The notes under the pieces are model-generated. The model did not search any database, was not told the origin of the DNA, and worked only from the letters and a program-made list of their open reading frames with translations. Shown here piece after piece: positions 56,247-64,000 of a DNA stretch of 64,000 nt. This DNA is from Lyngbya aestuarii BL J (GTDB lineage: Bacteria > Cyanobacteriota > Cyanobacteriia > Cyanobacteriales > Microcoleaceae): NCBI RefSeq assembly GCF_000478195.2, contig NZ_AUZM01000017.1, positions 1 to 64,000 on the forward strand, given 5' to 3'. Positions within the stretch are counted from its first letter, which is position 1; each line of letters begins with the position of its first letter. The position numbers were made by a program, and so were the translations under genes.

Positions 56247-57131
56247 ATGACAGGTACAACCACTCCTAGTTCATCTAATCTAAGTTTATCTCCGAGTCAA
56301 CGGGAAACGATTCAACCCAATCCCGTCGGAGAATTTCTTCAAGAAACTCTGGCGTTAACTCGTCGGTTGTTTATTCAGCTTCAGCGCCGTCCGTCAACTT
56401 TGGTGGCGGGTGTGATTCAGCCGTTGATGTGGTTAATTTTATTTGGGGCGTTGTTTCAAAATGCACCGAAAGGTTTATTTGGAGAAAGCCAAAATTATGC
56501 TCAATTTCTCGGTGCGGGTGTAATTGTGTTTACGGCTTTTGCAGGGGCTTTAAATGCCGGATTACCCGTAATGTTTGACCGGGAATTTGGCTTTTTGAAC
56601 CGTTTATTGGTGGCGCCACTCACGACTCGCTTTTCGATTGTGGTCGCCTCTGCAATCTTTATGATCACCATGAGTTTTATCCAAACCGGAGCGATTGTAG
56701 CCGCAGGTGCTTTTCTGGGGGCGGGACTTCCGGGAATTCCTGAGTTGGGTTTGATTGCTGTGATGTTGTTTCTGTTGGTTTTGGGCGTCACGGGTTTAAG
56801 TTTGGGTTTGGCGTTTGCCTTACCAGGACACGTTGAATTAATTGCGGTGATTTTTGTCACCAATTTACCGCTATTATTTGCCAGTACCGCTTTGGCACCG
56901 CTTTCGTTTATGCCGAGTTGGTTACAGGTTGTGGCTTCCTTGAACCCATTGAGTTATGCGATTGAACCGATTCGTTATTTGTATTTACACGCCGATTGGT
57001 CTTTTGGAAGTATCGTCATGCAAGCGCCTTTTGCTAATATTTCTTTAGGAGGTGCGATTGGGGTTCTATTTGGCTTTGCGATCGCTGCGTTATTAGTGAT
57101 TCAACCGCTTCTGCGCCGTCGCTTTGCATAA
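56247..57131 (+). CDS. ABC-2 type exporter permease (DrrB-like)
   Basis: A 294-residue inner-membrane protein with six helices. The N-terminal amphipathic region (LTRRLFIQLQRRPSTLVAGVIQPLMWLILFG) and FDREFGFLNRLLVAPLTTRFS are typical of DrrB/ABC-2 permeases. The ATP-binding subunit is at 53617-54636; a TnpB element separates the two, so cotranscription may now be reduced or depend on a promoter within the element. Substrate unknown. Confidence 0.92.
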   Translation: MTGTTTPSSSNLSLSPSQRETIQPNPVGEFLQETLALTRRLFIQLQRRPSTLVAGVIQPLMWLILFGALFQNAPKGLFGESQNYAQFLGAGVIVFTAFAGALNAGLPVMFDREFGFLNRLLVAPLTTRFSIVVASAIFMITMSFIQTGAIVAAGAFLGAGLPGIPELGLIAVMLFLLVLGVTGLSLGLAFALPGHVELIAVIFVTNLPLLFASTALAPLSFMPSWLQVVASLNPLSYAIEPIRYLYLHADWSFGSIVMQAPFANISLGGAIGVLFGFAIAALLVIQPLLRRRFA

Positions 57132-57165
57132 CTAAAGCTTCTAAGTTGGATTCAATAAAGTTTGT

Positions 57166-57191
57166 AACCCTCTCTATCTCTAGGGAGGGTT
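57166..57191. terminator. Possible terminator after the permease gene
   Basis: AACCCTC (57166-57172) and GAGGGTT (57185-57191) form a 7-bp stem. No T-run follows on the plus strand, so it may be weak or act only as an mRNA end structure. Confidence 0.4.
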
Positions 57192-57244
57192 AAAATCTGC
57201 TCAATTAGTCTATCGTTAGAAATAGTGATTTAGGTGTGAATGCA

Positions 57245-57616
57245 ATGAAACTTCAAGTCAAATCTGGTGTGGGGATGGCAATATCAATCCTATCGGCAGT
57301 TGGAATCAATGTAACGCTGTTGTCCCAACTGAGTATTGCTCAACAAAACAATCTGAATCCGCTCCAGGATTTTAACAGTCAGCATAATGATAATGGGACG
57401 AGTTTGGGGATTGATCAAAGTACCATGTATAACCTGATTCATCGGGCGCAAATGGGAACTTTGGATCTGAATGTGAACTCTGTTCATGATCAACAAAAAG
57501 ATAATATTCGCGATGCAGCAGCAGAATTTCGCGCCAAGCAACGTCAAAGGTTTGAACAACGCAATCCTGAAGTGGCGGGAGAGACTTCTTCTGATGGCGA
57601 GCAACTCAATCCATAA
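57245..57616 (+). CDS. Secreted small protein of unknown function
   Basis: A 123-residue protein with a signal-like N-terminus (MAISILSAVGINVTLLSQLSIAQ) and a polar, Asn/Gln-rich mature part including STMYNLIHRAQMG and a charged helix KDNIRDAAAEFRAKQRQRFEQRNP. Similar small secreted proteins occur in cyanobacteria, but I know no function. An in-frame GTG at 57236 is an alternative start. It stands between the permease and clpX. Confidence 0.68.
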   Translation: MKLQVKSGVGMAISILSAVGINVTLLSQLSIAQQNNLNPLQDFNSQHNDNGTSLGIDQSTMYNLIHRAQMGTLDLNVNSVHDQQKDNIRDAAAEFRAKQRQRFEQRNPEVAGETSSDGEQLNP

Positions 57617-57957
57617 TCTCTTTGAGTAATTACCCTCACCCACTTAGGCTAGGTCGCAGGGCTGTTTCCAAGTCGGACGAAATTTTGATTGATAGGGAGG
57701 TCGGGAAAAATCTATCAACTTCAAGGTAGATTTTCCCTTCTCACTCGGCTTTGTAACTGAGGCTCTAGATATTAAAAAAAGCTTAGACTTCCTTCTAGTG
57801 AGAGGATGTGGGGTGCAGAAAAGCCAAATAAACAGTACACTAAAAGAGTAAGAGGTAATTCACCTCTATAAAACTCCCCCGCACTTGCTCTATTGTTCAT
57901 AATTCACATCATTTTCGACGGGGAAAGCCACAAGCAACTGTTTACAAAAAGGCAAAT
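57617..57957. other. Non-coding region upstream of clpX
   Basis: About 340 nt. AAATCTATCAACTT and AAGGTAGATTT (57709-57732) can form a hairpin, which may be the terminator of the small secreted gene or part of the clpX leader. No gene is seen; tig and clpP, often next to clpX, are absent. Confidence 0.45.
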
Positions 57958-59307
57958 ATGTCCAGGTATGACTCCCACTTACGCTGCTCTTTTTGCGGCA
58001 AGTCCCAAGAGCAGGTTCGCAAGTTAATTGCTGGCCCTGGTGTTTACATCTGTGATGAATGTGTAGAACTCTGTAATGAAATTTTAGAAGAAGAATTTTC
58101 AGATCCGACTAAAACTACGCTTGCAGATCTCGAATCCAATTATCTTTCTACAGGTTCAGTCCAGACAACTCCTTCATTACAACAGATCCCCAAGCCCACT
58201 GATATCAAGCAGTATCTTGATGATCACGTTATTGGTCAGAATGATGCGAAAAAGGTGTTATCGGTCGCGGTTTATAATCACTATAAACGTCTGAGCCTAG
58301 ATCAAGCGAGTTTGAGTGGAGATCTCAATCCTGATGATGGCGTAGAACTCCAAAAATCAAATATTATGTTAGTCGGGCCGACGGGTTGTGGTAAAACCCT
58401 TCTGGCTCAAACCCTTGCCAAGCAGCTAGATGTTCCGTTTGCGGTGGCTGATGCGACAACGCTCACCGAAGCTGGATATGTTGGGGATGATGTCGAAAAT
58501 ATCTTGCTGAGACTGCTACAAGTGGCAGACTTTGATATTGAAGCGGCTCAACGTGGAATTGTTTACATTGATGAAATTGATAAAATTTCCCGTAAAAGCG
58601 AAAATACTTCGATTACTCGCGATGTTTCGGGTGAAGGGGTACAGCAAGCACTACTCAAGATTTTAGAAGGAACGATTGTTAATGTTCCCCCTCAAGGTGG
58701 ACGTAAGCATCCTTACCAAGATTTTATCCAGATTGATACGAGTAAGATTTTATTTATCTGTGGTGGTGCTTTTGTCGGTTTAGAAAAAGTGATTGAACAA
58801 CGGTTGGGTAAAAAGTCTTTAGGCTTTATTCAACCTTCGGAGACGGCAAATAATACAGCCGTTAAATCTGTTCAACGTCAAGATGAACTATTCCAACACG
58901 TTGAACCCGATGATATGGTGAAGTTTGGGTTGATTCCTGAATTTGTTGGCCGAATTCCAGTTGTAACGGTGATTTCACCTCTGAATGAAGAAGCATTGAT
59001 GCGGATTCTAACAGAACCCCAAAATGCTTTAATTAAGCAGTATAAGAAGCTGCTGAAAATGGATAATGTTAATTTAGAATTTGAACAGGATGCTTTAAAA
59101 GCGATCGCCGCAGAAGCTTATCGTCGCAAAACGGGTGCTAGAGCATTGCGAGGAATTTTGGAAGAATTAATGCTTGATGTGATGTATGAGTTGCCTTCTC
59201 GTAAGGATGTGGTTCGGTGTATTATCACTCAGGAAATGGTTGAAAAACGATCAACGGCTGAGGTTTTATGGCATCCAACCTGGCGTAGACAACATGAGTC
59301 GGCTTAG
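57958..59307 (+). CDS. clpX: ATP-dependent Clp protease ATP-binding subunit ClpX
   Basis: A 449-residue AAA+ unfoldase. The N-terminal zinc-binding domain has CSFC and CDECVELC. The AAA+ core contains Walker A GPTGCGKT, Walker B IVYIDEID, and the [14 protein letters not shown] and GRIPVV segments; the IGF-type loop lies in the [19 protein letters not shown] region. It delivers substrates to ClpP-type peptidases in the cytoplasm. It is full length. In cyanobacteria it often follows clpP; here it stands alone. Confidence 0.96.
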   Translation: MSRYDSHLRCSFCGKSQEQVRKLIAGPGVYICDECVELCNEILEEEFSDPTKTTLADLESNYLSTGSVQTTPSLQQIPKPTDIKQYLDDHVIGQNDAKKVLSVAVYNHYKRLSLDQASLSGDLNPDDGVELQKSNIMLVGPTGCGKTLLAQTLAKQLDVPFAVADATTLTEAGYVGDDVENILLRLLQVADFDIEAAQRGIVYIDEIDKISRKSENTSITRDVSGEGVQQALLKILEGTIVNVPPQGGRKHPYQDFIQIDTSKILFICGGAFVGLEKVIEQRLGKKSLGFIQPSETANNTAVKSVQRQDELFQHVEPDDMVKFGLIPEFVGRIPVVTVISPLNEEALMRILTEPQNALIKQYKKLLKMDNVNLEFEQDALKAIAAEAYRRKTGARALRGILEELMLDVMYELPSRKDVVRCIITQEMVEKRSTAEVLWHPTWRRQHESA

Positions 59308-59390
59308 GTTGATCAGCTTGAGTTTATCAGTTTAGGGATGGGATGGAAAGTTAAATAATTTTGTTTTCTATCCCTAATTTTGCTGATTAA

Positions 59391-61415
59391 TTAATTGTTA
59401 GAAGCTGATGTTGGGTCTGTGGTTGCGGCTATTTTCACAGAGCGTAACTCTTTTTGAATCGAAATCGCTTTTCCCAAAGATGAAATAGCTTCTTGATAGT
59501 TTTTGAGTTTGGAGAGTAATGCACCTCGAAAACGCCATGCTTCTGCATCATTGGGTTGGAGTTTGATAGCTTGATCGTAGGCGGTGATCGCATCAGGATA
59601 TTGTTCTAGTTTTTCAAATAAAAGCCCTTTATGTCGCCAAGCTTCTGAAGCTTCGGGTTGGATTGTGATCGCTTTTTCGTAAGTTTCTAATGCTTCTGAA
59701 TATTGCTTAAGTTGTACGAGAACTGAACCTTTACCCAGCCATGCTTCATAACAGTTGGGTTGATGTTCAATTGCATTTTCAAAGGAATCAATTGCCTCTG
59801 AGTATCGTCCTAATTGTTGTAATAAAGATGCTCTCATATTCCATAATTCGGGAGAAGTTGGATCGAGTCCAATGGCTTGTTCAAAAGATGCGATCGCCTG
59901 TTCGTAGCGTTTCAATTTACACAGGGCAACAGCTCGATTTAACCAAACTTCTCGTTTTCCAGCATCAATAGTAATGGCTCGATCATAAGAGATAATCGCT
60001 TCTTCATATCGTTTTAATTTTCCTAAGACATTACCGCGATTATGCCAGGTTTCATATTTATTGGGTTGAATTTCTAATGCTTTGTCATAGGAAGTTAAAG
60101 CCTCGTCATAACGCTTGAATTTTCGCAGCAATGCACCTCGATTGTGCCATGCTTCATCATCCTTCGGTTGAATTGCCAAAACATGATCATAGGATTCTAA
60201 GGCTTCAGAATATCGCTTCAACTTAACCAAAACATTACCGCGATTATACCAAGCCTCGTATTTTTGAGGATGAATTTGTACAACCTTTTCATAAGCCTTT
60301 AACGCTTCTTTATAACGATTTAGACGCACCAAAATATTACCTTGATTATACCAAGCTTCCTCTAACTCTGGATTCATTTTAGCCGCTTTTTCAAAGGAAA
60401 TTAAAGCTTCTGAATAGCGTTTTTCGTTATTTAAAGCTTCTCCTTGTTTGAGATAATCATCTGCAATAAAGTCCGGAGAAGAATTAAACTGAAAACTCCC
60501 ATCAAATTCGGAAGGAAAATTGGAGTTTAATTGATTTCTTTTCGGTAAATTATTATGGCTATTATGACCCCCGGGAAACTGAATTAAATTCGATTGCTCT
60601 TTAGACTTAAAATCAGACTTAAGTTTTTGTAAACTTTCAATTAAATTTAACTGTAATTGCTTTAATTCCTCAATCGACGCTTGAGATGCGGAGGCTTCTT
60701 GTTTCAAAAAATTAATAGAGTCTTGAGTTGCCTTAATTTGCGCTTCTAATTGTTGAGCTTGCTGCTGAGATTGATGACGAGATTGAGCGATTTGTTCTTC
60801 TAAACCATCAACCCGATTTAAACCCCGATTTGCCTCTGTTACTAACTCTCGAATCACCAAACGCCGCACTAACCAAAAAAATGCCATCGTTATGACAGGT
60901 GATAAGATCCCAATAATCAATAAACTATTAAGCAGCGTAATGGTTTGATTAAAATCGGAGTCGCTCTCGTCATTCGGACTAATTTCTTGAGCTAAATTTG
61001 TGTCGTCTAGGCTTAAATTTACCTCGGAGGATAAATTATTTTGATTGGAAAAAGTTTCAACCAATAAAGCCAACCATGTCCGACTTAAGACTTGATTCAG
61101 CTTTTGTTGATTGGACTGCGAGAATGCTGAGGATGGAGTCAAAGGTGGGATCGCCGAAGCCAGAATCAACTCCTGATCCGATGTAGACTGAGATCTTAAA
61201 GGAGAAAACTCCTGGCCGATCAGCATTTCCGGCATACTTACCGATGGTGTATGCTGCGATATGAGGTTCTCAATCCAATCACTCTTGCTATCGATAGTAG
61301 GAATTATACCCGAAGAACTCGATAACAAACTCTCAGGAATAGAACGAGCTTCGCCTACGGAGTCCTGAGCGACTAAAGCCGCCAAAGTTAAAAATGCTAC
61401 ATTTGATAATTTCAT
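59391..61415 (-). CDS. Membrane-anchored TPR protein
   Basis: A 674-residue protein. A signal-like N-terminus (LSNVAFLTLAALVAQDS) is followed by a Ser/Gln-rich region, a membrane helix (about 165-185, LLIIGILSPVITMAFFWLVRR), a coiled coil (about 195-270, rich in Gln/Glu) and ten tandem TPRs (about 330-660) of the AWYNRGNVLxKLKRYEEAI type. The TPRs face the side opposite the signal, depending on topology. Likely a protein-interaction scaffold; no enzymatic domain. ATG 61415 is preferred over the TTG at 61424. It converges with clpX. Confidence 0.87.
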   Translation of the reverse strand: MKLSNVAFLTLAALVAQDSVGEARSIPESLLSSSSGIIPTIDSKSDWIENLISQHTPSVSMPEMLIGQEFSPLRSQSTSDQELILASAIPPLTPSSAFSQSNQQKLNQVLSRTWLALLVETFSNQNNLSSEVNLSLDDTNLAQEISPNDESDSDFNQTITLLNSLLIIGILSPVITMAFFWLVRRLVIRELVTEANRGLNRVDGLEEQIAQSRHQSQQQAQQLEAQIKATQDSINFLKQEASASQASIEELKQLQLNLIESLQKLKSDFKSKEQSNLIQFPGGHNSHNNLPKRNQLNSNFPSEFDGSFQFNSSPDFIADDYLKQGEALNNEKRYSEALISFEKAAKMNPELEEAWYNQGNILVRLNRYKEALKAYEKVVQIHPQKYEAWYNRGNVLVKLKRYSEALESYDHVLAIQPKDDEAWHNRGALLRKFKRYDEALTSYDKALEIQPNKYETWHNRGNVLGKLKRYEEAIISYDRAITIDAGKREVWLNRAVALCKLKRYEQAIASFEQAIGLDPTSPELWNMRASLLQQLGRYSEAIDSFENAIEHQPNCYEAWLGKGSVLVQLKQYSEALETYEKAITIQPEASEAWRHKGLLFEKLEQYPDAITAYDQAIKLQPNDAEAWRFRGALLSKLKNYQEAISSLGKAISIQKELRSVKIAATTDPTSASNN

Positions 61416-61424
61416 AACGCTCAA

Positions 61425-61797
61425 CTCGCTTGCAAGCTAGGAGTAAATAGCAGACTAAGATTAGCTCGAACTAAAATATAAACTCATCCCCCTTTTCTAC
61501 AGACAAACGTAGGCTAGAGTTAGAGTCATACATACTCTTACACCATTCACCTGATTAATCAGGAAATACTCAGTAAAAACTTTTCTGGTTTTCGCAGTTG
61601 ATTACGGTGGGTCAAAAAATATAGCAATAATCCTGAATCGCTCAACAGTCAAGAGAAAAGAACACTTAACTTCAGGATGCAGAAATTAGCATTTTAAAGG
61701 TAATAAAAATCTCTGAAGCCGATAGCAGTGCGTTGAGGTTTCCCAACTTTGAGCCACTGTTGTTCAGTATTAATCTCTTGAAAAAATAGAAAATCTA
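61425..61797. other. Divergent promoter region, about 370 nt
   Basis: Between the TPR and subtilase genes. I see no gene, RNA or strong promoter match. Confidence 0.45.
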
Positions 61798-62868
61798 ATG
61801 GATTCACAAGTGCCTCAATTGCCTGAAACTGGGAGTGACGAACCGATTTTTGTCCTACCTCCTTACAAAGTTGAACGGGTTCTGATTGCAGCGGCAGAAA
61901 TTACCGACTGGGGATTAGAAATGTTTGCTATCCCCAATTTATGGAAACAAACCAAAGGTAAAGGGATTAAGGTAGCGGTTCTCGATACTGGAGTTGCTCT
62001 GAGACATCCAGAACTTGTTGATGCTGTCGAAAATGCTCGCGACTTCACCAATAGTCCTTCTGGGCCGAGTGATGTAGACGGACATGGAACTCACGTTGCG
62101 GGAATTATCGCCGCTCGTGAAAATCGAGGCGGAGTGGTTGGTGTGGCACCGGAAGCAAAACTGTTAGTGGGTAAAGTCTTAGGTGATAATGGCTATGGAA
62201 CCGCCGGGCAGCTTGTCAAAGGAATTCGTTGGGCAATTGATCAAAAAGCTGATATTCTTTCGATGAGTTTGGGAAGTCCTCTCCCGAGTGATGAAATGCA
62301 CGAGGCGATTAAAGCCGCAGTTGAAGCGGGTATTTTTGTGATTTGTGCGGCAGGGAATAGCGGCCCAAATCTAGATACAGTAGACTATCCAGGGATTTAT
62401 CCGGAAACGATATCAGTCGGAGCGATTGATCGAACTCGTCGCATTACTCAGTATTCTTCTCGGGGTAAAGCGGTTGATATTGTCGCACCGGGAGATAATA
62501 TTCTTTCAACTTATCCGCCCAGAGGTGTGGCGGTTTTGAGTGGAACCTCGATGGCGACGCCGTTTGTGAGTGGAGTGGTGGCGTTGATGGTGGCGAAACA
62601 TCGGAGTTTTGGCGGTAAAACTGCGGTGAAAACTCAAGCGGATTTAATCGAACATTTGCGGAAAACGGCGACTGATGCAGGAATGCCGGGATTTGATCCT
62701 TATTATGGGTTTGGGTTGATTAATCCTGAAGCGTTGTTGTTATCTAATTTGGATCATACATTACAAACCATTGCTAAGGAAGAATTAACCAGCAAATACA
62801 TTGAGAAATTGAAACAGTTCACACAAAATTATACAAATAATCTTGGAAATTCTCAAGATTTTCGATGA
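61798..62868 (+). CDS. Subtilisin-like serine protease (S8)
   Basis: A 356-residue protease with the complete triad: D63 in VAVLDTGV, H96 in DGHGTHVAG and S251 in SGTSMATPF; oxyanion N187 is in AAGNSGP. There is no signal peptide and no clear prodomain: the 45-residue N-terminus precedes the catalytic domain directly, as in intracellular subtilisins. Predicted cytosolic, possibly controlled by that N-terminal extension. A 50-residue Lys/Gln-rich tail follows the domain. Substrate unknown. Confidence 0.92.
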   Translation: MDSQVPQLPETGSDEPIFVLPPYKVERVLIAAAEITDWGLEMFAIPNLWKQTKGKGIKVAVLDTGVALRHPELVDAVENARDFTNSPSGPSDVDGHGTHVAGIIAARENRGGVVGVAPEAKLLVGKVLGDNGYGTAGQLVKGIRWAIDQKADILSMSLGSPLPSDEMHEAIKAAVEAGIFVICAAGNSGPNLDTVDYPGIYPETISVGAIDRTRRITQYSSRGKAVDIVAPGDNILSTYPPRGVAVLSGTSMATPFVSGVVALMVAKHRSFGGKTAVKTQADLIEHLRKTATDAGMPGFDPYYGFGLINPEALLLSNLDHTLQTIAKEELTSKYIEKLKQFTQNYTNNLGNSQDFR

Positions 62869-62898
62869 AGTGATTCCTTTTCTGAGGAATATTGATGC

Positions 62899-62936
62899 AA
62901 AAACCCGGTATCTTTGGGAAACTGGGTTTTTATTTT
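62899..62936. terminator. Bidirectional terminator between convergent genes
   Basis: AAAACCCGG (62899-62907) and CTGGGTTTT (62922-62930) pair almost perfectly, followed by TATTTTT on the plus strand and preceded by A-rich sequence that gives T residues on the minus strand. It serves the subtilase gene and probably also the convergent unknown gene. Confidence 0.75.
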
Positions 62937-62949
62937 TCACAACTGTATT

Positions 62950-64000
62950 TTACAATTCTGGATTGAGTAGATAAAAACTCGGTTCAGAATTTTGACTGGG
63001 AAGAATATCCCGAATATTTTTCACCCCCAAACGTTGACAGAGTTTGGAAAAAGCCTGTAAACTTTCTAGTCTTGCTGATAGTTCGCTCAACGTGTCTAAA
63101 TATTCGGCGATCGCAATTTGTTGATACGTCCATTTTTGATCGAGTTGGGAAGCGTGAAACATCTCAAACTCGACCTCTGCTTCTTGTTGTCGCTCTTTTA
63201 TTTTATTCGCGGATAATCCACAATCAACGGAAGAAATTTGAGCGATGCGTTCAACTCGCTCTCGACTAATATGGGGATGAAAACGGGACGCACCAAACCG
63301 ATAAGCGGTTGAGAATTGCGAACGTTCATCAACTAATAATTTATCCGCCCATTGAATAGCTACTTGTTTAAACCGGGGAGCTTCTAATGTTAGCAATTGT
63401 TCCGCATCATTAATCAGTCCAGTTTCTAACAGAAGATTGGCTTCAACCGCAGTCGCAACCGCCCAACCTTGTACCGCAATATCGGCTTTTAAAATCGTTT
63501 CTGCGTCCAACTCCGGTAGAGTTTGCACGGCTTGGTTAGACAGAATCATTCTAACTTTGGAAGCCACTTTTAGGGTGTCTTGTACGGGAGAATCAGGAAA
63601 ACGATTGCGGTTGAGAAGTTCTGCTTGTAAAGCCGCTATCTCTTTGAGAATAATCGTTTGATGAAGTTCCGCGATCGCATTTCCCAAACGTTTTTGTTCT
63701 TCGGTGTTGTATTCGACTAATAAACACAGATAAACTAGCTGGTTGCTCATCTGATTTAAGCGGTTTTCTATGCGATCAAAGCCTGCTTCTACGAGTTTAT
63801 GCAGAGTATCTAATGAAGCTTGAATTTGGTGGAGTTTAAAACCCATATAGATGAATCCCGCCACACTCACACCCAGATTTAGAACAGTTGCTCCCGCAGA
63901 AATTTGAGTGAGTTTTAAGACAGAAGCCAAGTTTTCTTCAACTTTATTAAACTTAGACAGAGTTTTTATTAAGCCGGGGGGTTCGACGAGATGGCGAACA
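62950..64000 (-). CDS. Unknown membrane-associated helical protein (5' end outside window)
   Basis: Not recognised. The frame is open to the right edge of the window (reading RHLVEPPGLIKTLSKFNKVEENLASVLKL upstream of the first possible internal start at 63930), so the gene is incomplete. The visible part has a hydrophobic segment (ISAGATVLNLGVSVAGFIYMGFKL), then a heptad-like coiled coil (HQIQASLDTLHKLVEAGFDRIENRLNQM) and a long helical domain. The TM-plus-coiled-coil start resembles membrane-tethered effector or adaptor proteins. No family can be assigned. Confidence 0.7.
   Translation of the reverse strand, partial: VRHLVEPPGLIKTLSKFNKVEENLASVLKLTQISAGATVLNLGVSVAGFIYMGFKLHQIQASLDTLHKLVEAGFDRIENRLNQMSNQLVYLCLLVEYNTEEQKRLGNAIAELHQTIILKEIAALQAELLNRNRFPDSPVQDTLKVASKVRMILSNQAVQTLPELDAETILKADIAVQGWAVATAVEANLLLETGLINDAEQLLTLEAPRFKQVAIQWADKLLVDERSQFSTAYRFGASRFHPHISRERVERIAQISSVDCGLSANKIKERQQEAEVEFEMFHASQLDQKWTYQQIAIAEYLDTLSELSARLESLQAFSKLCQRLGVKNIRDILPSQNSEPSFYLLNPEL

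Noticed and set aside
57617-59307. tig-clpP-clpX operon
   Set aside because: Neither tig nor clpP is found upstream of clpX in this window.

Overview
The window is cyanobacterial chromosome. It carries minC-minD-minE, atpB-atpE, chlI, plastocyanin with its PetR/PetP regulators, small cyanobacterial families such as DUF3155, DUF4079 and a CCB2/CCB4-type protein, and frequent HIP1 octamers (GCGATCGC). Moderate-to-low GC, abundant TPR, WD40, pentapeptide and RTX repeats, and short GGGAACA heptamer repeats suggest a filamentous Oscillatoriales-type organism (Lyngbya/Limnoraphis/Planktothrix-like); this placement is inference.

Layout. 1-5.2 kb: end of an M42-type peptidase, tRNA-Glu, an AEC transporter, a candidate c-di-AMP riboswitch before a VanY-type carboxypeptidase, an AAA-less FtsH-like peptidase, a PadR regulator, a cytochrome b6f cofactor-assembly protein and DUF3155. 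5.6-12 kb: a histidine kinase, a SLATT-like 2-TM protein with an unknown 2-TM partner, a four-carbon acid sugar kinase, a WD40 protein and a ferric-reductase-like haem membrane protein. 12.5-14.7 kb: a vanadium haloperoxidase with an RTX tail. 15-20 kb: division-site genes minCDE, then ATP synthase beta and epsilon. 20.7-24.4 kb: LD-carboxypeptidase and two close formylglycine-generating-enzyme (FGE)-fold paralogues separated by twin 248-bp repeats; one has a C-terminus like a diversity-generating-retroelement (DGR) variable region.

24.4-32.6 kb is a copper block: ferredoxin, petE, divergent petR-petP, an ArsR/SmtB repressor, a Cu(I) P1B-ATPase with a MerR-type promoter, a cupredoxin, a Tat-exported multicopper oxidase and a small exported Cys-Cys protein. 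It appears to join the plastocyanin switch to copper detoxification.

32.8-44.8 kb: a C39-like peptidase with a peptidoglycan-binding domain, DUF4079, a site-2 protease with a possible RpaB (HLR1) site, an orphan HEPN-like protein, a GNAT enzyme, chlI, ruvC, a lipoprotein polysaccharide deacetylase, a pentapeptide-repeat membrane protein and a FecR protein. 45.2-51.6 kb: a giant, very acidic repeat protein (about 2140 residues if its two overlapping frames are one gene) with three in-frame minisatellites. 52.4-64 kb: a response regulator, a DrrA/DrrB-like ABC exporter whose two genes are separated by an apparently intact TnpB-only IS200/IS605 element, clpX, a TPR protein, a subtilase and a partial unknown gene.

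The points most worth following up are the FGE pair with a DGR-like tail (no reverse transcriptase or template in the window), the double-controlled copper ATPase promoter, the frameshifted acidic giant, the SLATT-like pair and the orphan HEPN-like protein. No complete unknown multi-gene system is proven here.
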